A stretch of 64,000 nucleotides of DNA from Crocinitomicaceae bacterium (GCA_021740085.1 JAIPAL010000001.1:186001-250000), one strand, 5' to 3'. Shown: positions 27,686 to 37,322, counted from the first letter of the stretch. The notes: generated from the letters alone by a model not told the origin. Numbers and translations: made by a program.

Positions 27686-28873
27686 ATGGAATTTAAAATT
27701 ACAAAAGCGGCTAAAAATACAATTCTTTATGTTGTGCTTACTGGTCTTCTGCTGCTAATAATTGGCCTTATTTCAGGGTATAACGACCCGCATTTTGTTA
27801 CGAGATTACTAACGAATGGATTGATTAATGGATTTTTCTTTTTTGCTTTAGGACTTGGCGCATTATTTTTCCTCGCTTTAAATTATGCAACGGAATCAGG
27901 TTGGTATGCCTCTGTTAAAAGAGTTATTGAAGCTGTAGCTGGCTTTCTGCCTTATGGAATGGGTTTATTGGGTTTATTCTTGTTAATAATTACTCTTTTT
28001 GATGGAGCACACATTTATATTTGGATGGATAGCGAAGTGGTTAAACACGACGAAATAATTCAGGGTAAAACAGCTTATCTTAATGTTTGGTTTTTTTGGA
28101 TTAGAACATTGATTTATTTCACAACTTACTTCTTATTCCTTAGAGGATTCAAAAGACGGTCATTGGAAGAGGATGAACGCGGTGGAACTGATCTTCATTT
28201 CAAAAATTATAAAAAAGGGGCTACGTTTTTAGTTTTCTTTGCTGTTTTTAGTTCTACTTCCGCATGGGACTGGTTAATGTCTATTGATGTGCACTGGTTC
28301 TCAACTTTATATGGTTGGTATACATTCGCTGGTATGTGGTGTTCTTCTATGGTGGTGTTAGTAATTACTACCATGTATTTAAAAAAACTGGGTTACTTAC
28401 CTAAAGTAAATGAATCTCATATTCACGATTTAGGAAAGTGGACTTTTGCTACGTCCTTTTTATGGTCGTACTTGTGGTTTTCTCAATTTATGCTGATCTG
28501 GTATGCAAACATTGGAGAAGAAGTTACCTATTATGCTATGCGAATCGAAAACTTTAAGTTCTTGTATTTCGCTATGTTTATTATAAATTTTGCTTTTCCG
28601 ATGTTGATTTTAATGTCTCGTGATGCGAAAAGAAATTTTGGTATTTTAACATTTGTTGGACTTATAATCTTAACCGGTCATTGGTTGGATGTTTATATAA
28701 TGGTTTCTGCGGGCTCTCTTGGCGCAAATGCTACCATTGGATTCATCGAAGTTGGAATGGCTCTAATGGTGCTTGGTTCTTTTGTCTTTGTAATACTTAG
28801 AAACCTTACGAAAGCATCTTTAACCCCTGTGAATCACCCGTTCCTTGACGAAAGTATTCACCACGATATTTGA
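27686..28873 (+). CDS. actF: Alternative complex III subunit ActF (NrfD-like membrane protein)
   Basis: Second NrfD-related membrane subunit of ACIII, 395 residues with about ten helices. Recognisable segments are the first helix (ILYVVLTGLLLLIIGLISGY), the TSAWDWLMSIDVHWFSTLYGWYTFAG loop, KWTFATSFLWSYLWFSQFMLIWYAN, and GHWLDVYIMVSAG. It lies 8 bp after actE and 21 bp before coxB, linking quinol oxidation to the terminal oxidase in one transcript. Confidence 0.95.
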   Translation: MEFKITKAAKNTILYVVLTGLLLLIIGLISGYNDPHFVTRLLTNGLINGFFFFALGLGALFFLALNYATESGWYASVKRVIEAVAGFLPYGMGLLGLFLLIITLFDGAHIYIWMDSEVVKHDEIIQGKTAYLNVWFFWIRTLIYFTTYFLFLRGFKRRSLEEDERGGTDLHFKNYKKGATFLVFFAVFSSTSAWDWLMSIDVHWFSTLYGWYTFAGMWCSSMVVLVITTMYLKKLGYLPKVNESHIHDLGKWTFATSFLWSYLWFSQFMLIWYANIGEEVTYYAMRIENFKFLYFAMFIINFAFPMLILMSRDAKRNFGILTFVGLIILTGHWLDVYIMVSAGSLGANATIGFIEVGMALMVLGSFVFVILRNLTKASLTPVNHPFLDESIHHDI

Positions 28874-28894
28874 TAAAAGATAATTAAAGAAGAA

Positions 28895-30118
28895 ATGGAA
28901 AGTAAATTGATTATTTTAATAGCAGTTATTTTAGGAATTGTAGCCTTGGCTCAATTAGTTCGTGTTTATGAATTATCCTCTAAGCTTCGTAACAGTTCAG
29001 AATGTGAAATTCCCAACCGGGATAATTTCTTGAATGCAAGGATATTATTATTCTTTATGATCTTTCAGTTTTTAGGCCTTATTTATTTAATGCTAAAATA
29101 TGGTTATACCGGCCTTGGTGAAGCAGCTTCAATTGAAGGGGTAGAAACAGATTGGTTGTTAAACTTGAATTTTGTAATTATTCTTATTGTATTTTTTATA
29201 AGCAATTTCCTGTTATTTTATTTTTGCTTTAAATACGTTCGAAAGCCAGGCGTAAAGGCGTATTATTACCCTCATAATAATAAATTAGAAATGATTTGGA
29301 CAATTGTCCCTGCACTTGTAATGGCAGTAATTATTATACTAGGACTTAAATCTTGGAATAAATTAACAGCAATTTCAGGCGATGATGCAGTTATAATAGA
29401 ACTTTTCTCTAAGCAGTTTGACTGGACGGCTAGATACGCTGGGGCGGATAATATCTTGGGCCGCCATGACTACAAATTGACAGCTGATAATAATGAGTTA
29501 GCTCTTGTAACAACAAATACAATTGATTCATCAATCCGTATTATGTTAGAAGGTCCTTCAGGAATAGAAGCAATCCAACGGATTTTAAATAATAGAGACA
29601 CCGTTATCAATGATTCCACAACAAATGTTTTGCGTACTGAGTTATCAAGAAAAGAAAGGTTATTAAGGTTGTTGTTTCAAATGAAAGGGCACCACTCAAA
29701 AGCTAAAGACAAGTCTGTTTGGGATGACATTATCCAAAGAGACACACTTTACCTGTGTGTGGATCAACCGTACGAATTCAATTTTAGAGCAAAAGACGTT
29801 TTGCACTCTGCTTACTTTCCACAATTTCGAGCACAAATGAATAATGTTCCCGGCATGACCACACGAACGAAATTTACGCCTATATTAACGACGGATCAAA
29901 TGCGAAAGAAGATGAACGATCCTAAGTTTAATTTCGTTTTGTTGTGTAACAAAATTTGTGGTGGAGCGCATTACAAAATGAAAATGATTATCGTTGTAAA
30001 AGATAAAAAATCATATGATAGTTGGATGAAGCAAAAGTCTAAAGACACGTTCAGGGCAAAGTATTTTCCCGCTATAGCTGAGGCTGCACCAGTTAATCCA
30101 GCTCCGGCAAAAATGTAA
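28895..30118 (+). CDS. coxB: Cytochrome c oxidase subunit II (CuA)
   Basis: CuA-bearing subunit that accepts electrons for the heme-copper oxidase. It has an N-terminal helix (3-21) and two further helices near 48-66 and 90-112, then a helix at ~135-152 leading to the periplasmic cupredoxin domain. The CuA site is the His in DVLHSAYFPQF plus C-NKI-C-GGA-H-YK-M. The Glu usually found between the two cysteines (CxExC) is Lys here. At 407 residues it is longer than minimal CoxB, partly from an insert (about 215-280) between the first cupredoxin strands. It is downstream of actF. Confidence 0.94.
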   Translation: MESKLIILIAVILGIVALAQLVRVYELSSKLRNSSECEIPNRDNFLNARILLFFMIFQFLGLIYLMLKYGYTGLGEAASIEGVETDWLLNLNFVIILIVFFISNFLLFYFCFKYVRKPGVKAYYYPHNNKLEMIWTIVPALVMAVIIILGLKSWNKLTAISGDDAVIIELFSKQFDWTARYAGADNILGRHDYKLTADNNELALVTTNTIDSSIRIMLEGPSGIEAIQRILNNRDTVINDSTTNVLRTELSRKERLLRLLFQMKGHHSKAKDKSVWDDIIQRDTLYLCVDQPYEFNFRAKDVLHSAYFPQFRAQMNNVPGMTTRTKFTPILTTDQMRKKMNDPKFNFVLLCNKICGGAHYKMKMIIVVKDKKSYDSWMKQKSKDTFRAKYFPAIAEAAPVNPAPAKM

Positions 30119-30162
30119 AACATATACTTCAAAAGAATAATTATTAATATAAATTTTTCAAA

Positions 30163-31977
30163 ATGGCTTCAGTAGCACACGACGAACACAACCACGCTGA
30201 CCTACATCATGGGGATCACCACCATGAAGAAGGATTTGTTTCAAAATACATTTTTAGTCAAGATCATAAGATGATTGGCAAGCAGTTTTTAATGACTGCC
30301 GTATTTATGGGAATTGTTGCCATGTTGTTGTCTGTATTGTTTAGAATACAATTAGCATGGCCGGGTGAAAGTTCTGATTTTTTATCATTCTTTTTAGGCG
30401 AACAATGGGCACCTAATGGGGTCTTAAAGGAAGACATGTATCTTGGATTAGTAACAATACATGGTACAATCATGGTGTTTTTCCTACTTACCGGTGGTTT
30501 GTCGGGTACCTTTTCAAACATTCTTATTCCACTACAACTTGGGGCAAGGGACATGGCTTCCGGCTTTCTTAACATGCTTTCTTATTGGTTCTTTTTGATC
30601 TCTTCATTAATCATGCTTTATTCATTGTTCATTTCTACTGGCCCCGCAATGGCTGGTTGGACAATTTATCCGCCACTTTCCGCATTGCCTCAAGCGATGT
30701 CCGGATCTGGCATGGGAATGACACTCTGGCTTATTTCTATGGCGATATTCATCGCTGGTTCATTAATAGGAAGTTTGAATTACATAGTAACAGTTATTAA
30801 TTTAAGAACCCAAGGAATGACTATGACAAGAATGCCACTAACTATATGGACATTCTTTGTTACTGCTATTCTTGGTGTACTTTCTTTCCCGGTATTACTT
30901 TCTGCAGCATTATTATTAATGATGGATAGATTGGCAGGAACAAGTTTTTTCTTGTCAGACATTATTGTTAATGGTGAAATGCTAGCTAATCACGGTGGTT
31001 CTCCAATTTTGTTTCAGCACCTTTTCTGGTTCCTTGGCCACCCTGAGGTGTATATCGTTTTATTGCCTGCACTGGGGTTATCGTCAGAAATTATATCAAC
31101 GAATTCTAGGAAACCAATTTTTGGATATAAGGCAATGATTGGTTCTATTTTGGCAATTGGATTTCTATCATTTATTGTTTGGGGCCACCACATGTTTATT
31201 ACAGGGATGAATCCATTTTTGGGTAGTGTTTTTGTTTTTACCACCCTCTTAATAGCCATTCCTTCTGCTGTTAAAGTATTTAATTATTTAACAACTTTGT
31301 GGAAAGGCTCGCTAATTTTTACCCCAGCAATGCTCTTCGCAGTGGCCCTCGTGTCTACTTTTGTTACAGGTGGTGTAACGGGAATAATTTTAGCTGACTC
31401 CGCTTTGGATATTGCTATTCACGATACGTACTTCGTAGTGGCACACTTCCACATCGTTATGGGAATGTCGGCTGTATTCGGAATGTTTGCAGGTGTGTAT
31501 CATTGGTTCCCTAAAATGTACGGACGCATGATGAATCTTCGCTTAGGGTATGTTCATTTCTGGATAACGCTAGTTGGTGCCTACGGTGTTTTCTTTCCAA
31601 TGCATTTTGTTGGATTAGCGGGTGCACCAAGACGTTATTATGACTCTTCTTCATTTGGCGACTTTAACGAGACTTCTTATAATATGATAATGGATTTGAA
31701 TGTTGTCATCACCATCTTTGCGATCCTAGCAGCCGTAGGTCAATTGGTTTTCTTATTCAATTTCTTTTATAGTATTTTTAGAGGGCCAAAAGCCCCCCAA
31801 AATCCTTGGAATTCAACCACCTTAGAATGGACAACACCCGTAGAACATATCCACGGAAATTGGCCAGGCGATCTTCCAACTGTTTACCGTTGGCCGTACG
31901 ATTATTCTAAGCCGGGTTCGGATGTTGATTTCATTCCTCAGAATGTTCCATTGGCTGATGGCGAAGAGGAGCATTAA
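30163..31977 (+). CDS. coxA: Cytochrome c oxidase subunit I
   Basis: Catalytic heme-copper oxidase subunit reducing O2 to water and pumping protons. It is 604 residues with 12 or more helices. Ligand motifs are TIHGTIMVFF (low-spin heme His), FWFLGHPEVYIVLLP (CuB His and cross-linked Tyr), WGHHMF (CuB His pair), and VAHFHIVMG (heme His residues). The GHPEVYI sequence marks A-type oxidases. The N-terminal tail is unusually His-rich (HDEHNHADLHHGDHHHEEG, residues 5-23), which may bind copper. It closes the operon; no coxC, coxD or heme-assembly gene follows. Confidence 0.96.
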   Translation: MASVAHDEHNHADLHHGDHHHEEGFVSKYIFSQDHKMIGKQFLMTAVFMGIVAMLLSVLFRIQLAWPGESSDFLSFFLGEQWAPNGVLKEDMYLGLVTIHGTIMVFFLLTGGLSGTFSNILIPLQLGARDMASGFLNMLSYWFFLISSLIMLYSLFISTGPAMAGWTIYPPLSALPQAMSGSGMGMTLWLISMAIFIAGSLIGSLNYIVTVINLRTQGMTMTRMPLTIWTFFVTAILGVLSFPVLLSAALLLMMDRLAGTSFFLSDIIVNGEMLANHGGSPILFQHLFWFLGHPEVYIVLLPALGLSSEIISTNSRKPIFGYKAMIGSILAIGFLSFIVWGHHMFITGMNPFLGSVFVFTTLLIAIPSAVKVFNYLTTLWKGSLIFTPAMLFAVALVSTFVTGGVTGIILADSALDIAIHDTYFVVAHFHIVMGMSAVFGMFAGVYHWFPKMYGRMMNLRLGYVHFWITLVGAYGVFFPMHFVGLAGAPRRYYDSSSFGDFNETSYNMIMDLNVVITIFAILAAVGQLVFLFNFFYSIFRGPKAPQNPWNSTTLEWTTPVEHIHGNWPGDLPTVYRWPYDYSKPGSDVDFIPQNVPLADGEEEH

Positions 31978-32007
31978 ACAGCTAGAGAAAGCTTTTTGGC
32001 GGTGAGA

Positions 32008-32586
32008 TCATTGGAGTGACTTTAGCTCTCGCTCGATGATTTCCATTTCTTTATAAAAGCCTTCTCCAAAAGCTCTAATTAATGGTGCCTTCAAGAATCG
32101 GTATACAGGGATGGCTAATTTTTCACCACAGATACATGCTGGAGCACAAATTTTCCATTCATCAAAATTTATCGCGGTATAATCATTGATTTTTTTAAGC
32201 CTAATGGGATATAAATGACAAGACAAAGGTTTTAAATTTGATATTTCCCCCGCTAGATGAGCTGTTTCAATGGCGCATTTAGCAATGTTATTCGCGTCGT
32301 AGTGCACAAACACACATTCTTTATTATTAATTAATGATGTAACGGGTTCGTTTTCAATGTCATTATAAGAAACCCCTTGCTTTTTGACAGCAGCAATTCC
32401 CTCTTCTCGCATGAATGGCGTTATCTTTTCAAGATTTTCATTTAAAAGAGTCACCTCCTCTTTTTTTAATGGAGCTCCTGCATCTCCTTCAATACAACAA
32501 GCGCCTTTACAAGCATTTAAATCACACACGAATTTTCTTTCAAAAACGGCTGATGAAATAATTTTATCTTCTATTTCAATTAACAT
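32008..32586 (-). CDS. DUF3109 family protein
   Basis: A 192-residue cytosolic protein of the DUF3109 family, uncharacterised but common in Bacteroidota. Cys-rich motifs suggest a metal or Fe-S site: CDLNACKGACC near the N-terminus (C21, C26, C30, C31), CHLYPIR in the middle and CAPACICG toward the end. The pattern resembles YkgJ-type zinc/iron-chelating proteins. It is divergent from rimP, sharing the 32587-32703 intergenic region. Confidence 0.85.
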   Translation of the reverse strand: MLIEIEDKIISSAVFERKFVCDLNACKGACCIEGDAGAPLKKEEVTLLNENLEKITPFMREEGIAAVKKQGVSYNDIENEPVTSLINNKECVFVHYDANNIAKCAIETAHLAGEISNLKPLSCHLYPIRLKKINDYTAINFDEWKICAPACICGEKLAIPVYRFLKAPLIRAFGEGFYKEMEIIERELKSLQ

Positions 32587-32620
32587 ATTGCAAATGTACT
32601 AGCTATTTAATTGATTATTG

Positions 32621-32651
32621 TTTGTCAGTTATAAATAAAGGTATATCTTTG
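32621..32651 (+). promoter_or_regulatory. Consensus promoter of rimP-nusA-infB
   Basis: TTTG (32621-32624), exactly 19 bp spacer, TATCTTTG (32644-32651): a textbook Bacteroidota housekeeping promoter. Transcription would start near 32655-32658, leaving a leader of about 47 nt that contains the hairpin at 32673-32692. Confidence 0.85.
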
Positions 32652-32672
32652 TACAATAATAGAGATATAAGT

Positions 32673-32699
32673 GAGGGGACGAAAGTCCCCTCTTTTTTT
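32673..32699 (+). promoter_or_regulatory. Terminator-like hairpin in the rimP leader (candidate attenuator)
   Basis: GAGGGGAC (32673-32680), GAAA tetraloop (32681-32684), GTCCCCTC (32685-32692): a perfect 8-bp GC-rich stem capped by a stable GNRA loop, then seven T (32693-32699). The rimP ATG follows 4 bp later. It lies downstream of the promoter, so it can act either as an intrinsic terminator/attenuator or by masking the start region. Confidence 0.7.
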
Positions 32700-32703
32700 G
32701 CCA

Positions 32704-33180
32704 ATGATTAACAAAGAGAAGGTAATAGCGCTAGTCGAAGAAAGAATGAATGAATTAAACAATGGTTTATACATTGTTGAATTAACAATTTCTGCTGCCA
32801 ATAGCATTCATGTGGAGATCGATAAAATTGTCGGAGGCGTAACGGTTACGGATTGTGTTTCTGTTTCTAGAAACGTTGAGCACAATTTAGATAGAGACGA
32901 AGAAGACTTTGAATTACATGTTTCTTCCGCAGGTTTAGACAAGCCATTAAGGCATATTAATCAGTATATAAAAAATATTGGACGACGTGTCGAAATAGTA
33001 CGGAAAGATGGCGAAAAACTGGAAGGGGAAATTATTAAAATAACAGATGACACGATGATTATAAAAGATCAAGTGTCAAAACAACTAGAAAATAAAAAGA
33101 AAAAAGTGTTAGTGGAAGAAGTGACGGAAGTTCATTTCTCGGATGTAAAGGAATCTAAAATTGTAATATCTTTTAAATGA
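32704..33180 (+). CDS. rimP: Ribosome maturation factor RimP
   Basis: RimP assists 30S subunit assembly. The start is set at ATG 32704 (MINKEKVIALVEERM), giving 158 residues. A longer frame from GTG 32671 would translate through the terminator-like hairpin into a non-conserved stretch, so it is rejected. Features are the N-terminal alpha/beta domain (HVEIDKIVGGVTVTDCVSVSR), DYELHVSSAGLDKPL-type RimP signature (here EDFELHVSSAGLDKPL, about residues 77-92), and a C-terminal SH3-like domain. It heads the classic rimP-nusA-infB operon, 6 bp before nusA. Confidence 0.95.
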   Translation: MINKEKVIALVEERMNELNNGLYIVELTISAANSIHVEIDKIVGGVTVTDCVSVSRNVEHNLDRDEEDFELHVSSAGLDKPLRHINQYIKNIGRRVEIVRKDGEKLEGEIIKITDDTMIIKDQVSKQLENKKKKVLVEEVTEVHFSDVKESKIVISFK

Positions 33181-33186
33181 TAATTT

Positions 33187-34422
33187 ATGAATAGTATTGA
33201 ACTTGTTGACTCCTTCTTGGAGTTTAAGGACTTAAAAAATATTGACAAACAAACCATGCAACACATTTTAGAAGATGTGTTCAGAGCGATGTTTAAGAAG
33301 AAATTTGAAACCGATGAGCACATTGACATCATCGTTAATATTGATAAAGGTGATGTGCAAATTTTCTTGAACAAGGAAATTGTTGATGACGGTGAAGTGG
33401 AAGATCCGAATACTGAAATAGCTTATTCAGATGCGATTAAAATTGAACCAGATTTCGAAATTGGGGAGGAAGTAACGGAAGAGTTTAAATTCGCCGATTT
33501 TGGAAGAAGAAATATTTTATCGCTACGTCAGAATTTAATCTCAAGAATCCTCGAGCTTGAAAAAGATCACTTGTATAAAAAATATAAAGAACGTGTTGGT
33601 GAGATTGTAACTGGTGAGGTTTATCAGGTTTGGAAAAAAGAAATTCTTGTAATGGACGATGACCAAAATGAATTGTTATTGCCAAAATCAGAACAAATTC
33701 CTGCGGACTTCTTCAAAAAAGGAGAAACCGTTCGTGCTGTTGTTTCTAAAGTTGATATGCGGAATAGCACTCCAGTAATCATACTCTCTCGTACCGCTCC
33801 TGAATTTTTGGAACGTCTTTTTGAATTGGAAGTTCCTGAAGTATTTGACGGTCTCATTACCATTAAGAAAATTGTTCGTGAGCCAGGAGAAAGAGCAAAA
33901 GTTGCCGTGGAATCGTATGATGACCGTGTGGATCCTGTTGGCGCTTGTGTTGGAATGAAAGGATCTAGAATTCATGGTATTGTACGTGAATTAAGAAACG
34001 AAAACATAGACGTTATTAATTATACATCTAATAATCAACTACTTATTCAGCGTGCGCTTTCTCCAGCAAAAATATCTTCCTTAGAGATAAATGAAGAAGA
34101 AAAACGGGTGAAGGTTTATTTAAAGCCGGATCAAGTTTCCTTAGCAATCGGAAAAGGTGGGAATAATATTAAGTTGGCTGGAAAGCTTTGTGGATACGAT
34201 ATTGATGTTTACAGAGACGGTGAAGTGGATATCGAAGATGTGGATTTAGAAGAATTTGTTGATGAAATAGATAGCTGGATTATTGACGAATTAAAAGCAA
34301 TTGGTTGTGATACTGCTAAATCAGTACTAGAAATTGGAGCCGAGGATCTTTTAAAACGAACAGACTTAGAAAAAGAAACAATTGACGAGGTATTCCGCAT
34401 CTTGAAAGCGGAATTTGAATAA
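33187..34422 (+). CDS. nusA: Transcription termination/antitermination factor NusA
   Basis: RNA polymerase-binding elongation factor. Domains in order: N-terminal RNAP-binding domain (about 1-130), S1 domain (about 138-205, starting GEIVTGEVYQVWKKE), then two KH domains (GACVGMKGSRIHGIVREL and VSLAIGKGGNNIKLAGKL). A short helical C-terminal region contains one helix-hairpin-helix-like repeat (AIGCDTAKSVLEIG). At 411 residues it lacks the second acidic repeat of E. coli NusA, as in most bacteria outside Gammaproteobacteria. Confidence 0.97.
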   Translation: MNSIELVDSFLEFKDLKNIDKQTMQHILEDVFRAMFKKKFETDEHIDIIVNIDKGDVQIFLNKEIVDDGEVEDPNTEIAYSDAIKIEPDFEIGEEVTEEFKFADFGRRNILSLRQNLISRILELEKDHLYKKYKERVGEIVTGEVYQVWKKEILVMDDDQNELLLPKSEQIPADFFKKGETVRAVVSKVDMRNSTPVIILSRTAPEFLERLFELEVPEVFDGLITIKKIVREPGERAKVAVESYDDRVDPVGACVGMKGSRIHGIVRELRNENIDVINYTSNNQLLIQRALSPAKISSLEINEEEKRVKVYLKPDQVSLAIGKGGNNIKLAGKLCGYDIDVYRDGEVDIEDVDLEEFVDEIDSWIIDELKAIGCDTAKSVLEIGAEDLLKRTDLEKETIDEVFRILKAEFE

Positions 34423-34456
34423 TTTATTATAATATTTTTTGAAAGAAAACTGATTT

Positions 34457-37210
34457 ATGGCTGGAAAACCAATACGATTAGGAAAAGCAGCAAGTGAATT
34501 GAATGTTGGACTCCCTTCATTGGTGGAGTTTTTGGAGTCAAAAGGGGTGAAAATTGATTCAAGTCCTAATTCAAAACTGGAACCTGAACATTTTGACTTG
34601 TTATGCAAAGAGTTTGCGGCTGATCAAAGTATGAAAGAACAGTCCAAAGGACCGGCTTTTCGCGAAAGACGTGAATCACTTTCTTTAAAAGATGTTAGAG
34701 AGGGCGAAAAAGTAATCGATAAGCCGAAGGCTGATGATGAAGATGAGGCGGATATCAATTTAGATGAAATTAAAAGGCAGGTTTTTAGTGCGCCGATTGT
34801 CCCTGAAGTAATTGTTGTTCCTCCGGTTATTGTTGAAAAACCAGCAGAAATCGCAACGCCCGTTGTTCCTGAACCGATTAAAAAAGAAAAAGAAGTATCG
34901 GTTCAAGTTGTTGGAAAAATAGATTTGGATGCCTTAAATCAGAAAACGAGGCCTGACAAGAAAAAAGTAGTGGCAGAAACGCCCCAAGAAGCTGTTGTAG
35001 CTCCTAAAATTGAAGAAGAAGTAATTGCTCCAATAGAGCCAGTTATTGATGTAAAAGAAGATGCTGCACCAATAGTTATCGAAACAATTCGAAGTGAACG
35101 GAAAGTATTAACAGGCCCTGTTGTATTAGGAAAAATAGAATTGCCGGTCGAAAAACCAAAATCTCCTTCCGTTCAGTCAGAATCTGCGAACAGCAAAAGA
35201 AAACGTAAAAGAATTAAAAAGGTGGATGCACCAACTGCTTCACCAAGCACTGCTGGACAATCACCGGCCTCCTCTTCTAAAGCTCCCATCGTTCAAAAGA
35301 AAGAGATTTCTGAACGGGATATTCAAAAAGAAATTAAAGACACCCTTGCTCGCTTATCGAATAAAGGGGGAAAATCAAAGTCGTCTAAAAACAGGCGGAT
35401 AAAAAGAGATTCCTTTGCTCAAAAACGTCAAGAAGAAATTGAACAGGCGGAAGCAGATGAGAAAATCATTAAGCTGACGGAATTCGTTACAGTATCTGAA
35501 TTAGCTAGCATGATGAGCGTTCAGCCTACACAGGTTATTTCTGTGTGTATGTCATTGGGTATTTTCGCTTCCATTAATCAACGTTTAGATGCGGAAACAA
35601 TACAGATTGTTGCTGAAGAATTTGGATTTGAAACGGAATTCGTTTCTGCGGAAGTACAAGAATCCATTATTATGGAGGAAGATGCTCCAGAAGATTTGAT
35701 TACAAGACCTCCAATTATTACGGTGATGGGTCACGTCGATCATGGTAAAACATCTTTACTTGATAGGATTCGTAATGCTAATGTTACCGAAGGCGAGGCT
35801 GGAGGAATCACGCAGCATATTGGCGCCTATTCATTAGTACTGAAGGACGACCGAAAACTTACATTTCTTGATACACCAGGTCACGAAGCATTTACGGCGA
35901 TGAGAGCTAGGGGTGCGCAAGTTACTGATGTGGCTATTATTATTGTTGCAGCGGATGATGACGTTATGCCGCAAACAAAAGAGGCCATCTCTCATGCTCA
36001 AGCAGCAAATGTTCCAATGATTTTTGCAATTAATAAAATTGATAAAGCAGGAGCGAATCCTGATAAAATAAAAGAACAGCTTTCCCAAATGAATATCTTG
36101 GTGGAAGATTGGGGGGGTAAATACCAATGTCAAGAAATCTCTGCTCGTCAAAATATAAATATTGAAGAGTTATTAGATAAAGTGTTGCTTGAAGCGGATG
36201 TTTTAGAACTTACAGCTAATCCTAAAAAGAATGCGATTGGGACTGTTATTGAGTCCTCATTAGATAAAGGAAAAGGGTATGTAACTAACATGCTTGTTCA
36301 AGCGGGAACGATGAAAATTGGAGATGCCATTTTAGTGGGTCGTCATTTTGGAAAAGTAAGGGCGATGCAAGATGAACATGGAAATTCTATTTCGGAAGCC
36401 GGACCATCTCAACCCGTTTCGGTTCTAGGAATAAATGGCGCTCCGAGTGCAGGTGACAAATTCAATGTCCTCGACGACGAAAAAGAAGCGAAATCTATCG
36501 CTACTAAGCGGGAACAATTGTTCCGTGAGCAAGGACTTAGAACGACGAAACACATTACCTTGGATGAAATTGGTAGACGATTGGCTATCGGTGATTTCAA
36601 GGAACTTAACATTATTGTTAAAGGTGATGTGGATGGATCGATTGAAGCCTTATCGGATGCCTTGATTAATTTGTCAACAGAAGAAATCCAAGTAAATATA
36701 ATCCACAAAGGGGTAGGTGCCATCACTGAGGCCGATGTTAATTTAGCTTCTGCTTCTGATGCGATAATTATTGGCTTCCAAGTTAGACCCTCTATTGGAG
36801 CTCGCAAATTAGCAGAGACCGAACAAATTGACATCCGACTTTATTCCATTATTTATAAAGCAATTGAGGAAATAAAATCCGCTATGGAGGGAATGTTATC
36901 TCCGGATATTGAAGAAAAAGTACTGGGTTCTGCCGAAATTCGTGAAACATTTGATATTACAAAAGTCGGAACAATCGCAGGATGTTATGTACTTGACGGA
37001 AGCATCAAAAGGACTTCTAAGGTGCGCGTGATTCGTGATGGAATTGTAATTCATTCCGGTGTTCTTGGATCTTTAAAGCGATTCAAAGACGATGTCAAAG
37101 AAGTTAAAAACAACTATGAATGTGGTTTAAACATTGATAAATTTGATGCTATTCAAATTGGTGATGTTATTGAGGCATACGAAGAAGTAGAAGTGGCTAG
37201 AAAACTGTAA
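34457..37210 (+). CDS. infB: Translation initiation factor IF-2
   Basis: GTPase that positions initiator tRNA on the 30S subunit. The 917-residue protein has an N-terminal helical region (KPIRLGKAASELNVGLPSLV) and a low-complexity charged linker to about residue 330. The IF2_N-type domain follows (TEFVTVSELASMM). The G domain has G1 GHVDHGKT (425-432), G3 DTPGHEAF and G4 NKID. Domains II-IV come next, ending GDVIEAYEEVEVARKL. It starts 34 bp after nusA. A weak hairpin with TTTT follows its stop. Confidence 0.98.
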   Translation: MAGKPIRLGKAASELNVGLPSLVEFLESKGVKIDSSPNSKLEPEHFDLLCKEFAADQSMKEQSKGPAFRERRESLSLKDVREGEKVIDKPKADDEDEADINLDEIKRQVFSAPIVPEVIVVPPVIVEKPAEIATPVVPEPIKKEKEVSVQVVGKIDLDALNQKTRPDKKKVVAETPQEAVVAPKIEEEVIAPIEPVIDVKEDAAPIVIETIRSERKVLTGPVVLGKIELPVEKPKSPSVQSESANSKRKRKRIKKVDAPTASPSTAGQSPASSSKAPIVQKKEISERDIQKEIKDTLARLSNKGGKSKSSKNRRIKRDSFAQKRQEEIEQAEADEKIIKLTEFVTVSELASMMSVQPTQVISVCMSLGIFASINQRLDAETIQIVAEEFGFETEFVSAEVQESIIMEEDAPEDLITRPPIITVMGHVDHGKTSLLDRIRNANVTEGEAGGITQHIGAYSLVLKDDRKLTFLDTPGHEAFTAMRARGAQVTDVAIIIVAADDDVMPQTKEAISHAQAANVPMIFAINKIDKAGANPDKIKEQLSQMNILVEDWGGKYQCQEISARQNINIEELLDKVLLEADVLELTANPKKNAIGTVIESSLDKGKGYVTNMLVQAGTMKIGDAILVGRHFGKVRAMQDEHGNSISEAGPSQPVSVLGINGAPSAGDKFNVLDDEKEAKSIATKREQLFREQGLRTTKHITLDEIGRRLAIGDFKELNIIVKGDVDGSIEALSDALINLSTEEIQVNIIHKGVGAITEADVNLASASDAIIIGFQVRPSIGARKLAETEQIDIRLYSIIYKAIEEIKSAMEGMLSPDIEEKVLGSAEIRETFDITKVGTIAGCYVLDGSIKRTSKVRVIRDGIVIHSGVLGSLKRFKDDVKEVKNNYECGLNIDKFDAIQIGDVIEAYEEVEVARKL

Positions 37211-37224
37211 AACCGATTGGTTTT
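37208..37224 (+). terminator. Weak hairpin at the end of the rimP-nusA-infB operon
   Basis: TAAAACC GATT GGTTTTA forms a 7-bp AT-rich stem that begins at the infB stop codon, with its T-rich 3' arm as the only tail. Marginal as an intrinsic terminator. Confidence 0.3.
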
Positions 37225-37322
37225 ATTGATTCGTTTAGTGCTATTTTGTCAGTTTGAAGTAGCTAAAAGATAAACTATAGATTATTATTCTTAATTTTAC
37301 AATTCAATTAATCTTTAATATT

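Noticed and set aside
32671-32703. Upstream GTG start for rimP adding 11 residues
   Set aside because: It would translate the terminator-like hairpin and T tract; the family start is at ATG 32704.
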